Source of the DNA: Phoronis australis
Taxonomy: Eukaryota > Phoronida > Phoronidae
Direction of reading: 5' to 3'
NCBI GenBank assembly: GCA_002633005.1
Contig: NMRA01000080.1
Location: 713,291 to 773,290 of the forward strand
DNA length: 60,000 nt
A model generated the notes under the pieces. That model was not told where the DNA came from and searched no databases. It saw only the letters and a program-made list of their open reading frames with translations. Both the position numbers and the translations under genes were made by a program. Positions 11,719 to 26,700 of the stretch are shown here, piece after piece (the stretch's first letter is position 1; every line of letters begins with the position of its first letter).

Positions 11719-14700
11719 CTACAACAGAGCATGGCAAAATATTCAAAACCAGAACACAAAATCAGGGTACCATTTAGTAGTGTATTGCAATGACTAAGTG
11801 ATGGACAAAGGTGACCCACAGGGCCTATGGGCAAACTGAGTCCCATATTTCCAGTATTTACCTAAAGTGAACATTGCAAGCCTTTCCATAGAGTAACTAA
11901 AGGTTTTAAGAGCACTATAACAAGTTGCAAAGTAACCAAACCAACGGATAACTTTTTGACGTTTTGAGACAACTCATTCCAGCACTAATGATTCCGCAGA
12001 AGTTGCACTTAAATATTACTAAGTTCTTTGAAGAAAAGTATGAAACTCTAAACACTGACTTAACTCCACCTCAGACTCAAAACTCAACCAATCACGGCGC
12101 ATGATTCAAGTACACTCAAACTGTGTCAATGCCAATAGCCAATTTTTGAGGCGAAGTTTCGAATACAGCGCTTAAGACCCAGATCTAAATTACAATAATG
12201 ATAATCATAACAGTTCTATGCACATATCGTCCATACTAAGTGTTAAAAATGGCAATAAAAACCATGGACTTGGCATGTACATACATTTCATTTTCCTTCC
12301 CGGAGAGTGTTTTTAAACACACTTAACAACGAAAAACTTCATTGTCTGCTAATCGTCTTGGCAACAATAGCTCCGTCAGAAGTGGCACAGAACCCAAAAC
12401 ATATTTCATGAAAAATGATCATTAGCACATGACTCACCACTGAGTGACAGCTTTATTTAAATCTATGCTGCAGAGCTCTATTTCCACACGGCCCATTTCA
12501 GTTTTCTCCTTTGAGAAAAACCCTGTCTGGTTTTTGACTGCAAAATCTAATGATCTCTCGACAGCATCCTTCCTGTTGACAGCGAACTCGAACCTGAAAG
12601 CAACACACATCAACATTACAGACGGACAGAAAATGCAATTTGGAATGCACCATAGCAGTGTGCTGTTGCAGGTGTAACCTAAATAATTGTAAAACAATAA
12701 GAAATATCTTCACCAAAGCATTTTACTCATACCTCAGATGGTCTACGATGAACAAAGTGCCGCGTAAATGTTCTATCGTATGGATTTTTCATTTCACTGT
12801 TGTAACGTCTTTGATGCAACTCTTGTAAAAACTGACTCCAGATGATACACAAGCAGTGTGACTACGTGAAAACTGGTGATTAAACGTGGAAAATCGTAGA
12901 GGAGTCGTGAGTTCAACAAAACTTGTATGAAAGAAGGGCTGCTGCCAACATGCATTAGTTCTAACACAGTGTTACATCTTTTTCAAGGATATGGCTCATT
13001 TAAATTAAGGTTTTAATGCATTTCGTTTTCTCTGCTTCATCAAAATGTATCCATGACTAAGAAGCTGAGTATTGAAACTAGTAACATGACCCATCATTTT
13101 CCACTAGTGTCTTCAACATGTTGAAGTTTGAGATATCCGAAGAAGACAAAAGTCACACGTGTCCACACAAAATGACAAAACTCAACTACAGGAAATTTTT
13201 AAGTAGCATCTGGTTATGAGTAACCTTATCAAAAAGTATGAGCATTTTGCCAAATATCTACAAAATTATTACGTAACTCCGTAAAAGCATGTTTTCTAAA
13301 AACAGAAAGCCTGCGGGATTTACTTGTTGAATTTAAACCGGTATGTCTTTCGTAGCGTTACATGATCATGTCTTTTTCATAAATTATAAGCAAAATCCTT
13401 CAGCTTGTGACATTACTACCCATGGCTGACAGGATCTTTGTACTCACGTTTCGTCAAATTCAGGGTTCAGTGTGTTCTTCGAAACTTGCGTTTTCTTCTT
13501 GCCATGCAGAGATTTGTCGGGCAAGAGATAAAGACGAACATACGGGTCAGCCACACCCTCCTCATCCATGGGTGTGAGATAACTTGAAAAAGAAAGATAA
13601 GATTTTTAGAATTGAGCACACAAGCACCAACATCTGCACGGAAACACTTATCACACATGGGTATTGAAAAGGTCAAAGTGCACAAAAATTTAGCTGTGCT
13701 GCAACTTTTGTTGGTCATCACGTTTCCAAAACTCAATCAAGACTTAGCAGAACTGCCTAATGAATAATCTTGAAACGAGTCACAATTTTATGATCTTGCA
13801 ACAGGGAGTGGGTATGGTGATGGAGTCACATGACCTCTAGCATGTGTTCTGTGTATCATCATGTCTATGAATAAGGAGCAGACTACAAGCAAAAGTATAT
13901 ATGACACCTCGCTGTTACATTCTAGTCTAGTCACAGTGATTGTAGAATTCAATATGCGTTCAAAAATAACCTTGAGCAAAAACAAATAAGGCATATTTTC
14001 GATGTATCAAAGACAAGCCAAATTCAAGGTAAGTTTTCTTCTCAACATTGCCTGTTGGTGGAGGACACAAATCTTAAAAACGAAGGCAGTAAAACTTGAC
14101 GACGCACTCATTTGACAACAATTTCGAATCTTACTCATGATTTTGACACACTTCCAGTGTAGAAGTTACTATCTTCTTTGAACACTAAATAGAAAAACAG
14201 TGATTCTTACCGACACTTATGGACAACGACAATAAGCCGACTTCTCTGAGCACTGTACCGTATAGTGACTTGGATTTGACCTAGACCTTCACCTTTGCCC
14301 TCTGACCTACATACATCATGAAAAGTGTTCATTAGAATCCTTTGTGACACACTTTAAAGCAACCACAAACACGCCTTTGGTCGTCAAAAATGACCTTTGA
14401 CCTCTTTCTGCTAAAGAATTGGTCTCACTCTGTTCCTTAGTGTGATGAGGAATGATTTACAGGCTATGGAAGAACTCAGTGATAGTCCAGTGATGCGTGA
14501 GACCATGCATAACCCATGAAAGACACATGGTGTCAATCCAACTTAAAGTGCCTGATCTCAAGCAATAACAAATTGTCAGATCTTTCCATGCCCAGAAATT
14601 CTTTCTAATCCAAGTTAAGATCAGTTTTATAACATCAAATGTCCCAAATAAAAGATACCTTTTTACAGAAGGCGGCTTGTAGCTGCTTTTAAACAATACC

Positions 14701-17700
14701 TCACACTTGCACATCAATTAAAACCACAATCACAAGTTGACCTCTGCCCTCTGACCTATATACACATTCATAGGGGATTCATGGTGGGATATGTACATTG
14801 AACCATGCAACTTATTGTGTTAGTAATTACATGCTTCAACGTACTTAAAAGAACTGGATAACTAGAAAATTAACCAGACAAAATTGCCAAAACCGCCCTA
14901 TACTCAATAAGATAATGAAAAAAACGGGTTAAAAAATGCCTAATCAAGGACATAGAACCACAAAAAGAATGGCTCCATTTTGTGCAACTTCACTAAAACT
15001 TTGAGCAATTACAGTTATGTTGTAAGCCTCTGCAAAACTTATTTAAGGCAGTTTTAGCAAATTCAGTATTTGCAAGTGGAAGTCTCTTTACAACAACCAA
15101 AAACCAAAAACCAAGCAGGATTTCCTTCCAAGCATATGTTCGTTCTTATATAATCCACTTCTGCCTCATATCTTCATTAGGCAACTCTTACGCAAACAGG
15201 ATTTGCACGCAAGTGGATGAGAAAGCTTGTACTGTTCACCCCAGAGTATCCAGAGAATTCCTTGGCACATCAAAGGCTTGATAGTGCCATAACAGGTTGA
15301 AGTGAGTTAGTCGCTATTCCTGGGCTTGGTCAAAGGTGTATTGGATGAGATAACTGCAGTAATTTTGTAAACCAACGCGCCTGTTTAGCATACGGGTTTC
15401 AAAGTCAAAAAACAAACGATATAGTAACTGCCACCAGTCCATTCTCACCCAACTTGTGATGTTGTTGTCCTTTTTCTTAATTCCTGACCCACTTTCTCTA
15501 GCATTGTGGGGGTGTTAGATCCCGAATCGGATTCAATGTTTTCAACAGGCACCTTGTCAATTCCATTATCTGAAAACGAAATTTCACAACAAATAAACCA
15601 ATATGAATCAAATCAAAGGCAATGCATAACCATGCATAGTAGACAGAACACCAGAATCTAGGTGAAGATGAAGAAGGTGATTTATAGGCTCATATCCAAC
15701 TGACTGGATTGAAATGAATATATTGCTTATTACAACTGACTTATAATGCACAGTAAGCCAACATTTGAACTGCCCTCTCAAACTCTAATCAACTCTCAAC
15801 AAATTTCTCAGCATAAATCACATAACATAGCTTAACAGTGTCTGGAACAAAATGCCAACTTGCGGTGTGATAGTTGTGGTCACAACAACATGTATGATGT
15901 GATCACAATCACATGTTAGACGTGACCATAATAACATGTTAGACATGATCACAATAACAGGTTAAATGTGACCACAGTAACAGGTTAAATGTGATCACAG
16001 TAACAGGTTAAATGTGATCACAATAACAGGTTAAATGTGATCACAATAACAGGTTAAATGTGATCATAATGACAGATTAGACTTGATCACAATGACAGGT
16101 TAGATGTGATCACAATATCAGGTTAGACATGATCACAATAACATTAAGACGTGATCACAACAAACACAAAAAGAACACATAGCTGCAAACACAATGTCAA
16201 ACCATAGACAAATACAAATTCTTCAAGTAGGGGGAATAACTTGTCACTAAACCAGCCATTTTCTATTCTTCACAAAACTCACTACAATACCAATAAGTGT
16301 GTGTTCAAATTATAATCTGCAGATATCAGTAACGAAATTTGAAATAGCAGAAGCAACCAATGCACAATTATGTACAATTACGAGAGCTAACTCTGCACAT
16401 TAAAAACCCTCTACAATGAGAATGAAAGCCTTGAACGCAGCTTTCAATTTTGACAGATTAGTCAAGAATTTGGTAACAGGAATATTACAAAGCATAACAA
16501 AATGCTCAATTTTTATAACTTTTTATTTTTAATAGGACAAACCTATGCCATAATATGTATAGAACAGTGTGATATCAAACACTTTCTTAGAAAGACACAG
16601 TTTGTGACATTAGTTTTTATAGAAAATTTCTGGGAATTAAAAGAATCTTTGTTTTCATCATGTGATCTAAGAATTCCACCTCATTAAACCCTTAAGACGC
16701 TTTCTGGTACCTGAAAAAGTCACAAAGTTACATGACTACTACGTTTCGCCCACCACGAAAATGCGCAAATCTAATGATGACTGATTTATAGCAAAATCTC
16801 ATCAAATTTAGATAAAAACAATAGCCAAACCTGCTACGTTTATGTTGCAAATATTAACAGTTTCTCAAAACATTGTTTGAAGCGGTAGATATAACCAGAA
16901 CATAAAACAGAAAAACATTTATTTTATGCGACTTATCTGTTACGAATAAATGACAATATCACTTGTCTGCCATATTTTGTTCTAAACTGGTGAGATTTTC
17001 CTAATACTAAATCTGATAATATGTTAAAGATACTTGTCCTGCATCTTTACAGTTAAAAAAATTCATGAACTTGGACAGTAAAGCAAACTTATTCCAAAAT
17101 AATGCTCTTCCATCAAAATAACCAACATGGCATTTTCAAAATTCATTTTTTGAATGTCTGGTCGATCACTGACAAAATGGCCGCCACAGTTAAACAGCAA
17201 CAAACTTCACTTTTTTAGGACTTGTGAGTAAAAAGCGTAAATGTAAGCAGGACACTGCAATTTAAGAAAAGAAATCCGATTTAGGTTATGGCTCTTGACT
17301 GATGAGGCTCTTCGTTTGTTCTAAATTCAATTGGTGAAAACGATGGAAAGAGTACCTTTAATAATATCGAACAACTCGAGGTCTTCTAATTAACCAAGAA
17401 CCAGTTGCATATGACGATGAGTACAACAAACCCAGAAACACGGACTGAACTACAGGAATTCTTCAGTTATAAATTTTGCATAACAAAATTGTCACTTTTG
17501 AATACTTCAAAAGTCGATTTCGTCGCCACAAAAATTGTGCCAAGTGTTGTTTTATGACACCTGTAAAGCAGGTACGAATGATTAAGTATACTGTACTTAA
17601 TCATTTTTCTTGAGAAACTTGTTAAAATAAAACATCACAATGCCTGACACATTGTGTAGTGAACAAGTGAAGAATTGCCGGGGATTCAAAATTTTGGTCA

Positions 17701-20700
17701 TTAAATTCAAGATTTTCTGAACAATTTGACAGTCAGGTCAATTTCAATGCAACAGTTTTCAGATTCATTCTCAAACTAAGAATTGCCTGTTTTCCGTAAA
17801 AAAATTCGTCTATCCGTCATTTACACTTTGAGGAATCATCATAAAAATTTGAAGCTCAGATTGCTGATGGGAACAGCAGACCCTCTGAATTTGAACAATC
17901 GACCACAAATGCGAAGTGTGGATGAGAAATGGAAAGATAGGGTTGTCGAAGTATAGCCACTGCTTGATCACTACCATGTTAGTAAGACTTGCAGTGTATA
18001 TATGAGTTTTAAGTGGACATTGTTGGCAATACTATATAGCAACTGTGTCATATGCAATTTGAACTGAACAACTTTTGGGGCTGGACGTATTTTTTCACAT
18101 TAAACTTCAGTTTCGATCTTTAGTACTTTGACAGCAAAGTGAATAGAATTTCATTGTTTGACACGTGACACACACGACACAAAATTTCTGAGAAAAATTT
18201 TTTGAGATTGCACCAGAACACAAAAGGTCCATGCATCCAATCACAAAACCGTCCTTCCCAATTCTTATCTGTCATTCCTATTCTTGCATCCGTCCTTCCC
18301 ATCAGCTGTCTGAGCTTCGTATTAGATAATCCAAACTTCCACACGTGCATTACATTTATTTGTCATGACAAATTATAAGATTGCACATTGTAAATTAACG
18401 TAGTTAACTTACCAAGAACAGCATCCACCAAGTCAACGGGTTTACCACCAGAGGGTGCTGTGTCATTAGAGGTCGGCTGAGATTCATTATGACTGGTTGA
18501 TGGTCGAGGTGAAGGTTCACTTACAGTGCTCATGATTGGTGAACTATCTGCATCGACTTCAGAGGTCAGTATCTGGAAGAAGCCATTGTTATTACTAATT
18601 CAGGGAATAGACACGAAGAGACTAAAATACTAAACAAATTATATAATAATATAAAGTCACTTTATATAACAACAAAGGATAACATAAGGAAATTGCACAA
18701 AGGATGTAATTACTAATAATAACATTTTCAGAACACTCGTCTTGAAAGAGAATAGAGTTCAAGATATCCACGGTGTAGTCAAGGTAAAGTAAATTTTACA
18801 AAATAAAAACAGATGCATGTATCATTCTGGAAGTCCGTAAAAAAGATTGGCTACCTGGGACCATCTATCATTCCAAAATTGGGTTACCGTATGAGCTGCA
18901 CAGATGATGACAAAGTAAATTCAGTTAAGAATTCAACAAAATGAACTAAAACCTTTCTGCCATATCAAGTATAGGTAACCCATTTACTGCTCTTCATGCG
19001 CATATCCAGACAAACTACCGGGAGCACAGTACGTCACATGGATTGGAATTCAAGGTGAACGGAGGATGCAAAACTTCTCCTAACTTGACATTAAAGACAC
19101 AAGCAAGATAAACGGTGAAAGACTATGGTAAAATCTCACCAATTTCAGACAAAAATAATTGCCAAAATCACCATTTTTTGTTTTTCAATGCCTTCTGACA
19201 TTGTTAGGAATGCTCACAATTTTCAAAATATTTTCTGATGGTAGATGTGGTACACAACTTGAACATGGTAAAGCATTAATTTGATTCCACATGAAAAACG
19301 ATAAGATAATAACATTTCACTTGTCTGCCAAATTACCACAGTGACTTGAACTGGCGCGATTTTACAATAATTGTTCTCTTCAAACAACGCCATCTGTAGG
19401 CACTTACCCTCAGACACAGTCGGACGACAACCTTGCTCTGTGGCCCAGCATGTTTCAGTGCAACAGGCTCATAAATACACATGGATGGCTCGGCTAGTAA
19501 CTGGCTTATGGACATGGTACACCAGCCTAGCTTCTTGTCTTGCTTGGAATCACACACCTGAGGGCATTACAGTTTGCCAAGCATGATTAATTACGATCAT
19601 TTCACCTAGTCAGAAACAGTGGCAAACAGCTCAGGCCTAATTTACAAAAGCTTTAAAATAAATCTAAAATTTCAAGAAAATAACCTGTACACTGTTTTCA
19701 ACAACAGAAATTAAAACGGTATGGTATTTGATTTTTAGAAATCGACGGACTGTTAACTGAAATCTCAACGACTTTAAATGGCATTCGACAGACTTTGACT
19801 TGCCAAGTGCTGTTACATTTTCCACTTCATTAGTGTAGGATGTCCGCATAAAATAGACAGGTTCAATAGGCAGAGCAAATGTGCCTGGATTTTAAGAAAG
19901 TTCTGTGATAAAGGGTTGCAATAGTAGACAACCTGGTCACGTTTATCGTTACCACAATTTAGCAGCGATGAAGGGAAACCGTATTGATTTCGTCATGCAC
20001 TGAGCACAAACCTGTAATTCTAGATTCTCTAGCGTGGGACTGTGGATGAGGAACTGAAAGTTTTGCTCCCATCGTGGGTTGGCCGTATTAGCTTCCACAC
20101 GACTGGTCAGCTCCGTGTTGCCCACTGCCAGCTTACAGTAAGGGCTTGGCTCCGAGGTCAGTGACCGGCGGTGACTCTGCAAACAGAACAAACAGCGATG
20201 AGCACTGAGCGGGTCCTGTTAAATGGCCGCTTCATGGAATACCACAGCAGTAATTACGTAATTACCCATAATACTGTGCGTCTTTAAGGCCTTCAACCAC
20301 AGAGTGGATTTGCAGACATCAAAACCTTTGAAAAGTCAGGTGTAACAAATCTCTCTTACCTGGCATAGAAGTGTGTCAGCAGCCACACACTTCAAAAATT
20401 AGATGAAAAGTTCAACGCTATTTTATACCTAGTACATACAAGAAAGGAGTTAAATTCAGGATGTCAGAGTTGCTAATTATTTTTTCATGGACTCCAAAGG
20501 ACTTTGAAGACTTGCTTGCAATAAAGTATGCATATTTTACCCCCTTAGTATGAGGTGGCAATGTGCCCCCACATCTAGAGAGTGTGGGTTCAAATATCGC
20601 TTGACCCCACTGTTAGACCCTTGAGTAAAGGAGCTTGCTCCGTTACACACTTGCCTATTATTGTAGTAGTGTTGTAACATAGTATTGGAGATCACAGAAA

Positions 20701-23700
20701 TTGTGACGTCATAAATAGTAACTGTAAAATAGCAAGACAGGGTATTAGAATTGAGGGGAATGCATTGTGGGATTGTTGTGAGATCGTAAACATCTGGTGA
20801 CATCACAGATCACTTGATGATGTGTAAATAATATGATGTAAAACACTTGTTGCTTGTATAGTGAAGAATTGAAAATGCGGGTTGACTACAACTTCCTTTT
20901 CGTGACAGAGAGACAAAGCAACCATCATAGAAAAATAACAAATTGAAAGCGAACTTCAAAATGCATAGATCAGCAAATCTTTGGTGCGAAAGATTCTAAA
21001 GGCACAAACTATCTCATCACCTGTAGCCAAGTAATACACATCAACTACTTGTGAATCAGGTTACTTTCGTTGGTGGTAGACATGGTACACACCTTGAACA
21101 TGTAAAACCATTATTTCATTACTACATGTCTTTCATCAAAAAAATCAAAAAATAAAAATTTTTGCGGGTCTGCCATAATGTGTCCTAAATGAATGAGATT
21201 TTACTGTACCATTATTGTAAGTCACGTTCAACAAAACTATGAATAGGGTTTTAACGTCTGATTTAGCGCAGACTCTGCAGTGAAACATTTCACCATTTAA
21301 ACCTAGAGTCCAACTCAACTAATGGTCAAGTTTTAGCAAAACACTTACAGGTAAGTCACTAGCAGAATCCAGGTAAACCATGAGGAGGGCCGTAGACAGA
21401 GCTTCAGCTGAGTTTAGATGCCTGGCCTGGCTAACACTCTGAAAGAAAAGAATTCTGTATTAACATCACGTGAAAGGTAAAGTTACATAGAGTGCTGTTT
21501 ATGTAAGATGACTATTACAGTGGGACATTCTGTTTCAAACAACGGTGAGTGTCTAATGTTCTGATTTGACTTTGTGGTCCTCCAGTCATGAAATAAGGAA
21601 AATTAACATATTTTACTTATTATAATCATATGATAATGAGGTCATGGGTGTTACTTTTGACGTATGATGAAGAATCAGTTTCATTCGGAGTTTGTCTCAT
21701 TTTGAACCTGTCCATTTTTGATCTGCCGGCGCCACCTCAACTCTAACAAAGGCTGAACCATTTGTTTGGCGCCAGGGTAGGTTCGAGTGAACCAAACAGC
21801 TCGAGCAATAATCCACCAGCGATTATTCCAGGAAAATTAGGGTGATTCAAAATGGTAATAAAGGCTTTATAAAAACAATTAAGCTAAATCATGTACATAT
21901 CTTGTACTATCCGTCATTATTGAAAGACGAACATTTTAAATTACCATTGGGAACCAAGATACTTCCACAAGGAGTGGACTTTCAAACTCAAAGGTTTTGA
22001 AATTTGTAATTGATAAGGAATTCAATTAAGAAACTGTAAGATTTCCCACTCCCTTAATGCAATAAGTTAAAAATTAAATGAAATTTAATAATGTACTTAC
22101 AGAGAAACATCAGACAAATGCCACAACCAAACAATAAAGCACACAAATAACAAATAAATAAAGTGCAAAAAAATCCCCTGTAAGAGAAACTACACAATGA
22201 TTTTATCTTTAATAACATATGTGCAGTAATAAAAACCCTAGAAACTATTTTCATCACAATTTCAAATGTTTTTCAATCGATTTGAATATATAAAACAAAC
22301 CAAAACAAGCCTTGTGTATAAAACACAGAAATGTCACACAGCTAGTTACTCTTCTCTGCAATTTCTCACAATTTCTCACAATTTCTAAAATCTTAATTGC
22401 AAATGTATAGATTTAGTAGAATCCTACACATTTACCCAACTCGTAGGACAGTACATAACACAGCGGTTATGTTATGTTATGTTAACAGTGAGAAGTTACT
22501 TTGCATCACCATGCAGTCTTCACTGGTCAGAAAATGTCAGTAGCCCTGTTGGGAAAGCAAGATATATTGATCTACTGAGACTAATATCTCAATATCTTCC
22601 TTATGAGAGTCAATGAAGTGAAATTTTCAAATTCTTGCACCAACACTGTCTGTTCTACTCATTGTCCCACCATTTATTGCCGGCTTACTTTCTTAATTCA
22701 GTTTACTTTCTTTATCAATGGGGATCTAGTCTTGGTCAAATTTGTATTTCAAATAGTTAGCTGGCTGGCTATGAGGACCGCACTTCAAATAAGTCTTGGA
22801 CTCGCCTGTGATATATGTCCATTTTATCCTCACCAAATAAAGTTTGTTGTTGCTGTTATTGTTGTTTTGTTGTTGTTTTTGTTACTGTTAATATTACTAC
22901 ACTTATTCCTTTGCACTACAAACTCTGGCAGACTGCTGAGCATTGCACTAATTGTATCTGTCTCTTGATGCTCTGTCTAGCAGGTGTGAAAGGGAGGGAA
23001 TGTGGTGTGAGTATATCGAGGGCTTTCATGGGAAGCAGTGCTCAGTGCAGACGAGGTTACCCTCATCATTCAAAATTAGTTTAGAACAGTGAACAGTTCT
23101 AGGAAAGGTTATTCTTGCAGTTTCAGTCATGCCAGAACAGTGGACCATAGAATATTCTACAAAATAAATATATTTTTGTAAAAAAAACACTTCAAAATAA
23201 CCCCATGCTAAAATAACAACAAACCACCTCATTGTAAGACGGGATTTTGTTTTGGTGACAAATCTTAGACTAATCAGAAAGTACAAATCTTGTTTCTCAC
23301 AAGACAAACGGGGCACTAATAAATTTGATTATTCAGAAAGAACTCTATTTTAAATATACAGAAGCACAAACCGCAACATGTTTAGCTAACCATCATGCAC
23401 CTACAAGAGACATGCAGCAGACAAACGTGTTGGCGATCAACGGCGTGTCATCAATGGATATCACAACTCTACACTGCTCACAAAAGGTAACTTTTAGTTT
23501 TGCATCACACCAATCAACTTACAGTACACGTAAAAACAATCAGACAAAATGACCCAGAATTCTGTTGTGATTGTTGGGCATAGACAGAGTTCCTCATCAA
23601 GACGGCCGAGTGCTGGCAGAATTTACAATCAGAATATTTAGAATGACACGTCACGATGGAGACAATTTGTCTGATTGTACTTAGCATATACTGTGTCTTG

Positions 23701-26700
23701 CTTTCATTTTCAGTTTCTCGTAACTAAGGAAGTCAAGGAAAAATGACAAGACAAAACTCCACGTTCACGCCAAGCACAAAGGTTAGTGGTTATCGAGGTC
23801 AAAACAGTCGTGTGTGATACCAGTGAGTAATAACAAACCATTGAATTGTCTGCTTTAGACAGAAGCTGTCCAATAGGTGGCAAGCAACCAAAAAAGGGCA
23901 GATCAACATCGTCACTTACATCCTCGTCGTTTACAGGGTGAGAGTTTCGTGTAAAATTGAACCAATCGGAGTTCATCAAGTCAGCCTGATAGCAAGAAGA
24001 CTGGTAAATAAGTCGACAGAATACAAGAGCTTTGTAAAGGATATTCCACAGTAAGGTATTACAGAAATTGAATTGAAGCTATTTCACTATTTGCCAAAGG
24101 CAGAATGCTTGATTTCGTGTTCACACATTTTAATGTCTACGTAAAAAGTAGGTTAATAGCAATACACTAGCAAGTAAATGAAATTTTCTTGTGGAAAGTG
24201 CGTCGTAAAAGCAGATTCAAAGTCTTGGCACTATGAAGCAACTACAACAAAATTCTTCAATTTCGAACAAAAAATGCTAAAATTGCAGTTTTCCAGTCCC
24301 ACTGTAGCCAACACCAATGTGTAACAGGTAACAGTCTGATATAATGTGCCCGAATTTTGAGAACCAGTTTTCCCCATTAAATAACGGGCATCAAACTGGT
24401 TCTCAAAATGTGGGCACGTTATATCAGACTATTGCCTATGTAACATTCTGGTATGTGTGCTCTATAAACCATGCTTACAGTTAATAAAATTTTCATAAAG
24501 TTAATTTTTAACAGAAATCAACATTTCAATTTGATGGCATACTGTGTCTGAAACTGAAGAACTTTGTGTACAAACTTAAAAGAAGAATCAGAAATTGCAG
24601 TTTTAAGTATTATACAAGCTCAATAGAGGGCAGTAGCCTACTACTCAACACAATAGTTCAAAGGTGTCTACAATAACTAACCTTCTGGAGATCCTGGGGA
24701 TTTGACGACAAGTTTAGCCACATGAGTTTGATGCGTATCTGGCCCTCATCTGCCTCCTCAAGGCGGAGCCACTGAAATAAATCGCGAGTCAATTTTCAAA
24801 TTTTCGTGTATGCTTTTGACTGTAATCATCTAACAGACAGCGAGTTACCCGGGGCCCTATTTCATGAAAATTGACCGAAGATTTAGGTCAGAAATTTGGC
24901 CTACCTAATGCGCCACATAACTATTTCAGAAAAATAATCAAATCTCACACAAGCAAAAATGAAAAATGTATACCCGGTACATGTCGTAGTGAGTTAGTAA
25001 GATAATTTCTTTAAATTATTTCCATACTGCGATGCTCTCGTAATAACTTGGCTAAAACCAAATTTCTGACTTAGAAAGTCTTACGACATGTCGGTGAGAC
25101 AGGCCGGCAAGCTGTCACGTAAAATGCCCAGATATACAGTCTCCACAAATTAAAAATGTAAAACATGACCACAAAACACTACGTGCTATGAAAATAACTC
25201 GTCATGCAGCGAAATTATTAAAATAAACTGTTAAAAGTGTATTTCATTACATCATCAAAGAACTATGTCTGACCTGAGATTTTAGTAATATGCACAATCC
25301 CATCACAACTGTTTAGACACCCAAGCTAGCTTCCAGTAGTTCACATACGGAAATGATTTAAGTGAATTCAGTATTGATGGAAGAAAAGCGAGGTCTCACC
25401 TTGTCCATGTTTTTTTTGTTTACTATGCTTGCCACATCAATACTGACGCTGGAAATAAAATCGAGTAATCACTCACACACTCGACGTAGTAATACAAACA
25501 TCATATTATAACATTTTGAGTGCATGGCAAATGTTCAAATTTGAAAAATTGTGCATACGCTTTATTCGTCAAAACAATTCCACAAACTTAATGCAGGTGT
25601 TACCGTACATGTGAATAATGGAATTATAAACCAAACAGCACACAAGGAGGCAGCAGTCTATCCTTAGATTATAAGATATAAACAGGAATCTAAAACTTTA
25701 CTAGAGTTTGAACATGAGATATGTGACAGCCCTGACACTGGATCTAAATCACATAAGTTGCAAATCAATTCATTTACTATTCTACTTTACAGTTTTAATA
25801 TAAATTTAAGGACAAAACATGAACAAAATCAATCAATTCACACGTGCTTGGCTTACTTCATATGCCAGAAGCTCACAGCTAAATGCAAGCTACAGAAATA
25901 TTACTGTCTTTACCCAGGTTCTCACGTCTATGTTTGTCAACACGAGTGTCTCCACCTATTGCCCCTAATTCAAAAAGTCAACACTTGTGGATCCACCTAT
26001 TGCTTCTGATAGTAAAAATCAACATTGATATCTCCATCCCACTGCCTGATTGTGAAAGTCAACACTGGTGTCTCCACCAATACATCTGCTTCCTACCTGC
26101 CCAAGTCGTCATCTTTGGATGCATTGTCATCATCATACACCTCGATGTCTACATTTTGTCCAGTTTTCTGATCTACAACAGCCTACAACAGACAGACACT
26201 TGTAGAGGGCTAATATTATTATTCTCAAACTGCACATATACAATGAATCCATCCATGGATTTCTGATAGTAAACCACAGGCCTATGTACATATTAGACAG
26301 TTGACATTTCCTGTACCCCAGATCTCTGCTGTGTGCACTTTTGAGAAGAGAGATCTATAAGTTAATGGTGAAATGCGGACAACACAACAGTATTTTTGGA
26401 TGGTTCCAAAACCTTTGAAAAGTGTTCTGATAACTTTGCAATGGTTTTACGAACTGTGTGGATTAAAAATTAATTTTCATAAAACAAAATTTATGTGGAT
26501 AGGATTAATGAGAGAATCTGATAGACAGTTTTGTAAAGAAAATAGTTTACACTGGATAATTGAATTCAAGGCCTAAGGAGTTCAATTTAATAAATATGAT
26601 TTTCATGAAGTCTCATCAATTAATCTTAAATCAAAAAATTCACAAATTAAAAGATTTGCTCAGAAGCTGGGAGTTGTAGGGCCTTGACACCACTAGGGAA

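Noticed and set aside
14301-14306. Alternative acceptor for ESYT exon 18 five bases downstream
   Set aside because: It gives the wrong phase with exon 17; the acceptor ending at 14307 gives a continuous frame.
14280-14760. TGACCTTTGACC-like repeats as nuclear-receptor sites
   Set aside because: The copies at 14285, 14391 and 14739 look like remnants of a dispersed repeat, and one overlaps the start of a coding exon.
22603-22968. 121-codon + strand frame with a hydrophobic Val/Leu stretch
   Set aside because: The stretch comes from a GTT/TTG simple repeat. There is no splice context and no family pattern, and it lies in an ESYT intron.
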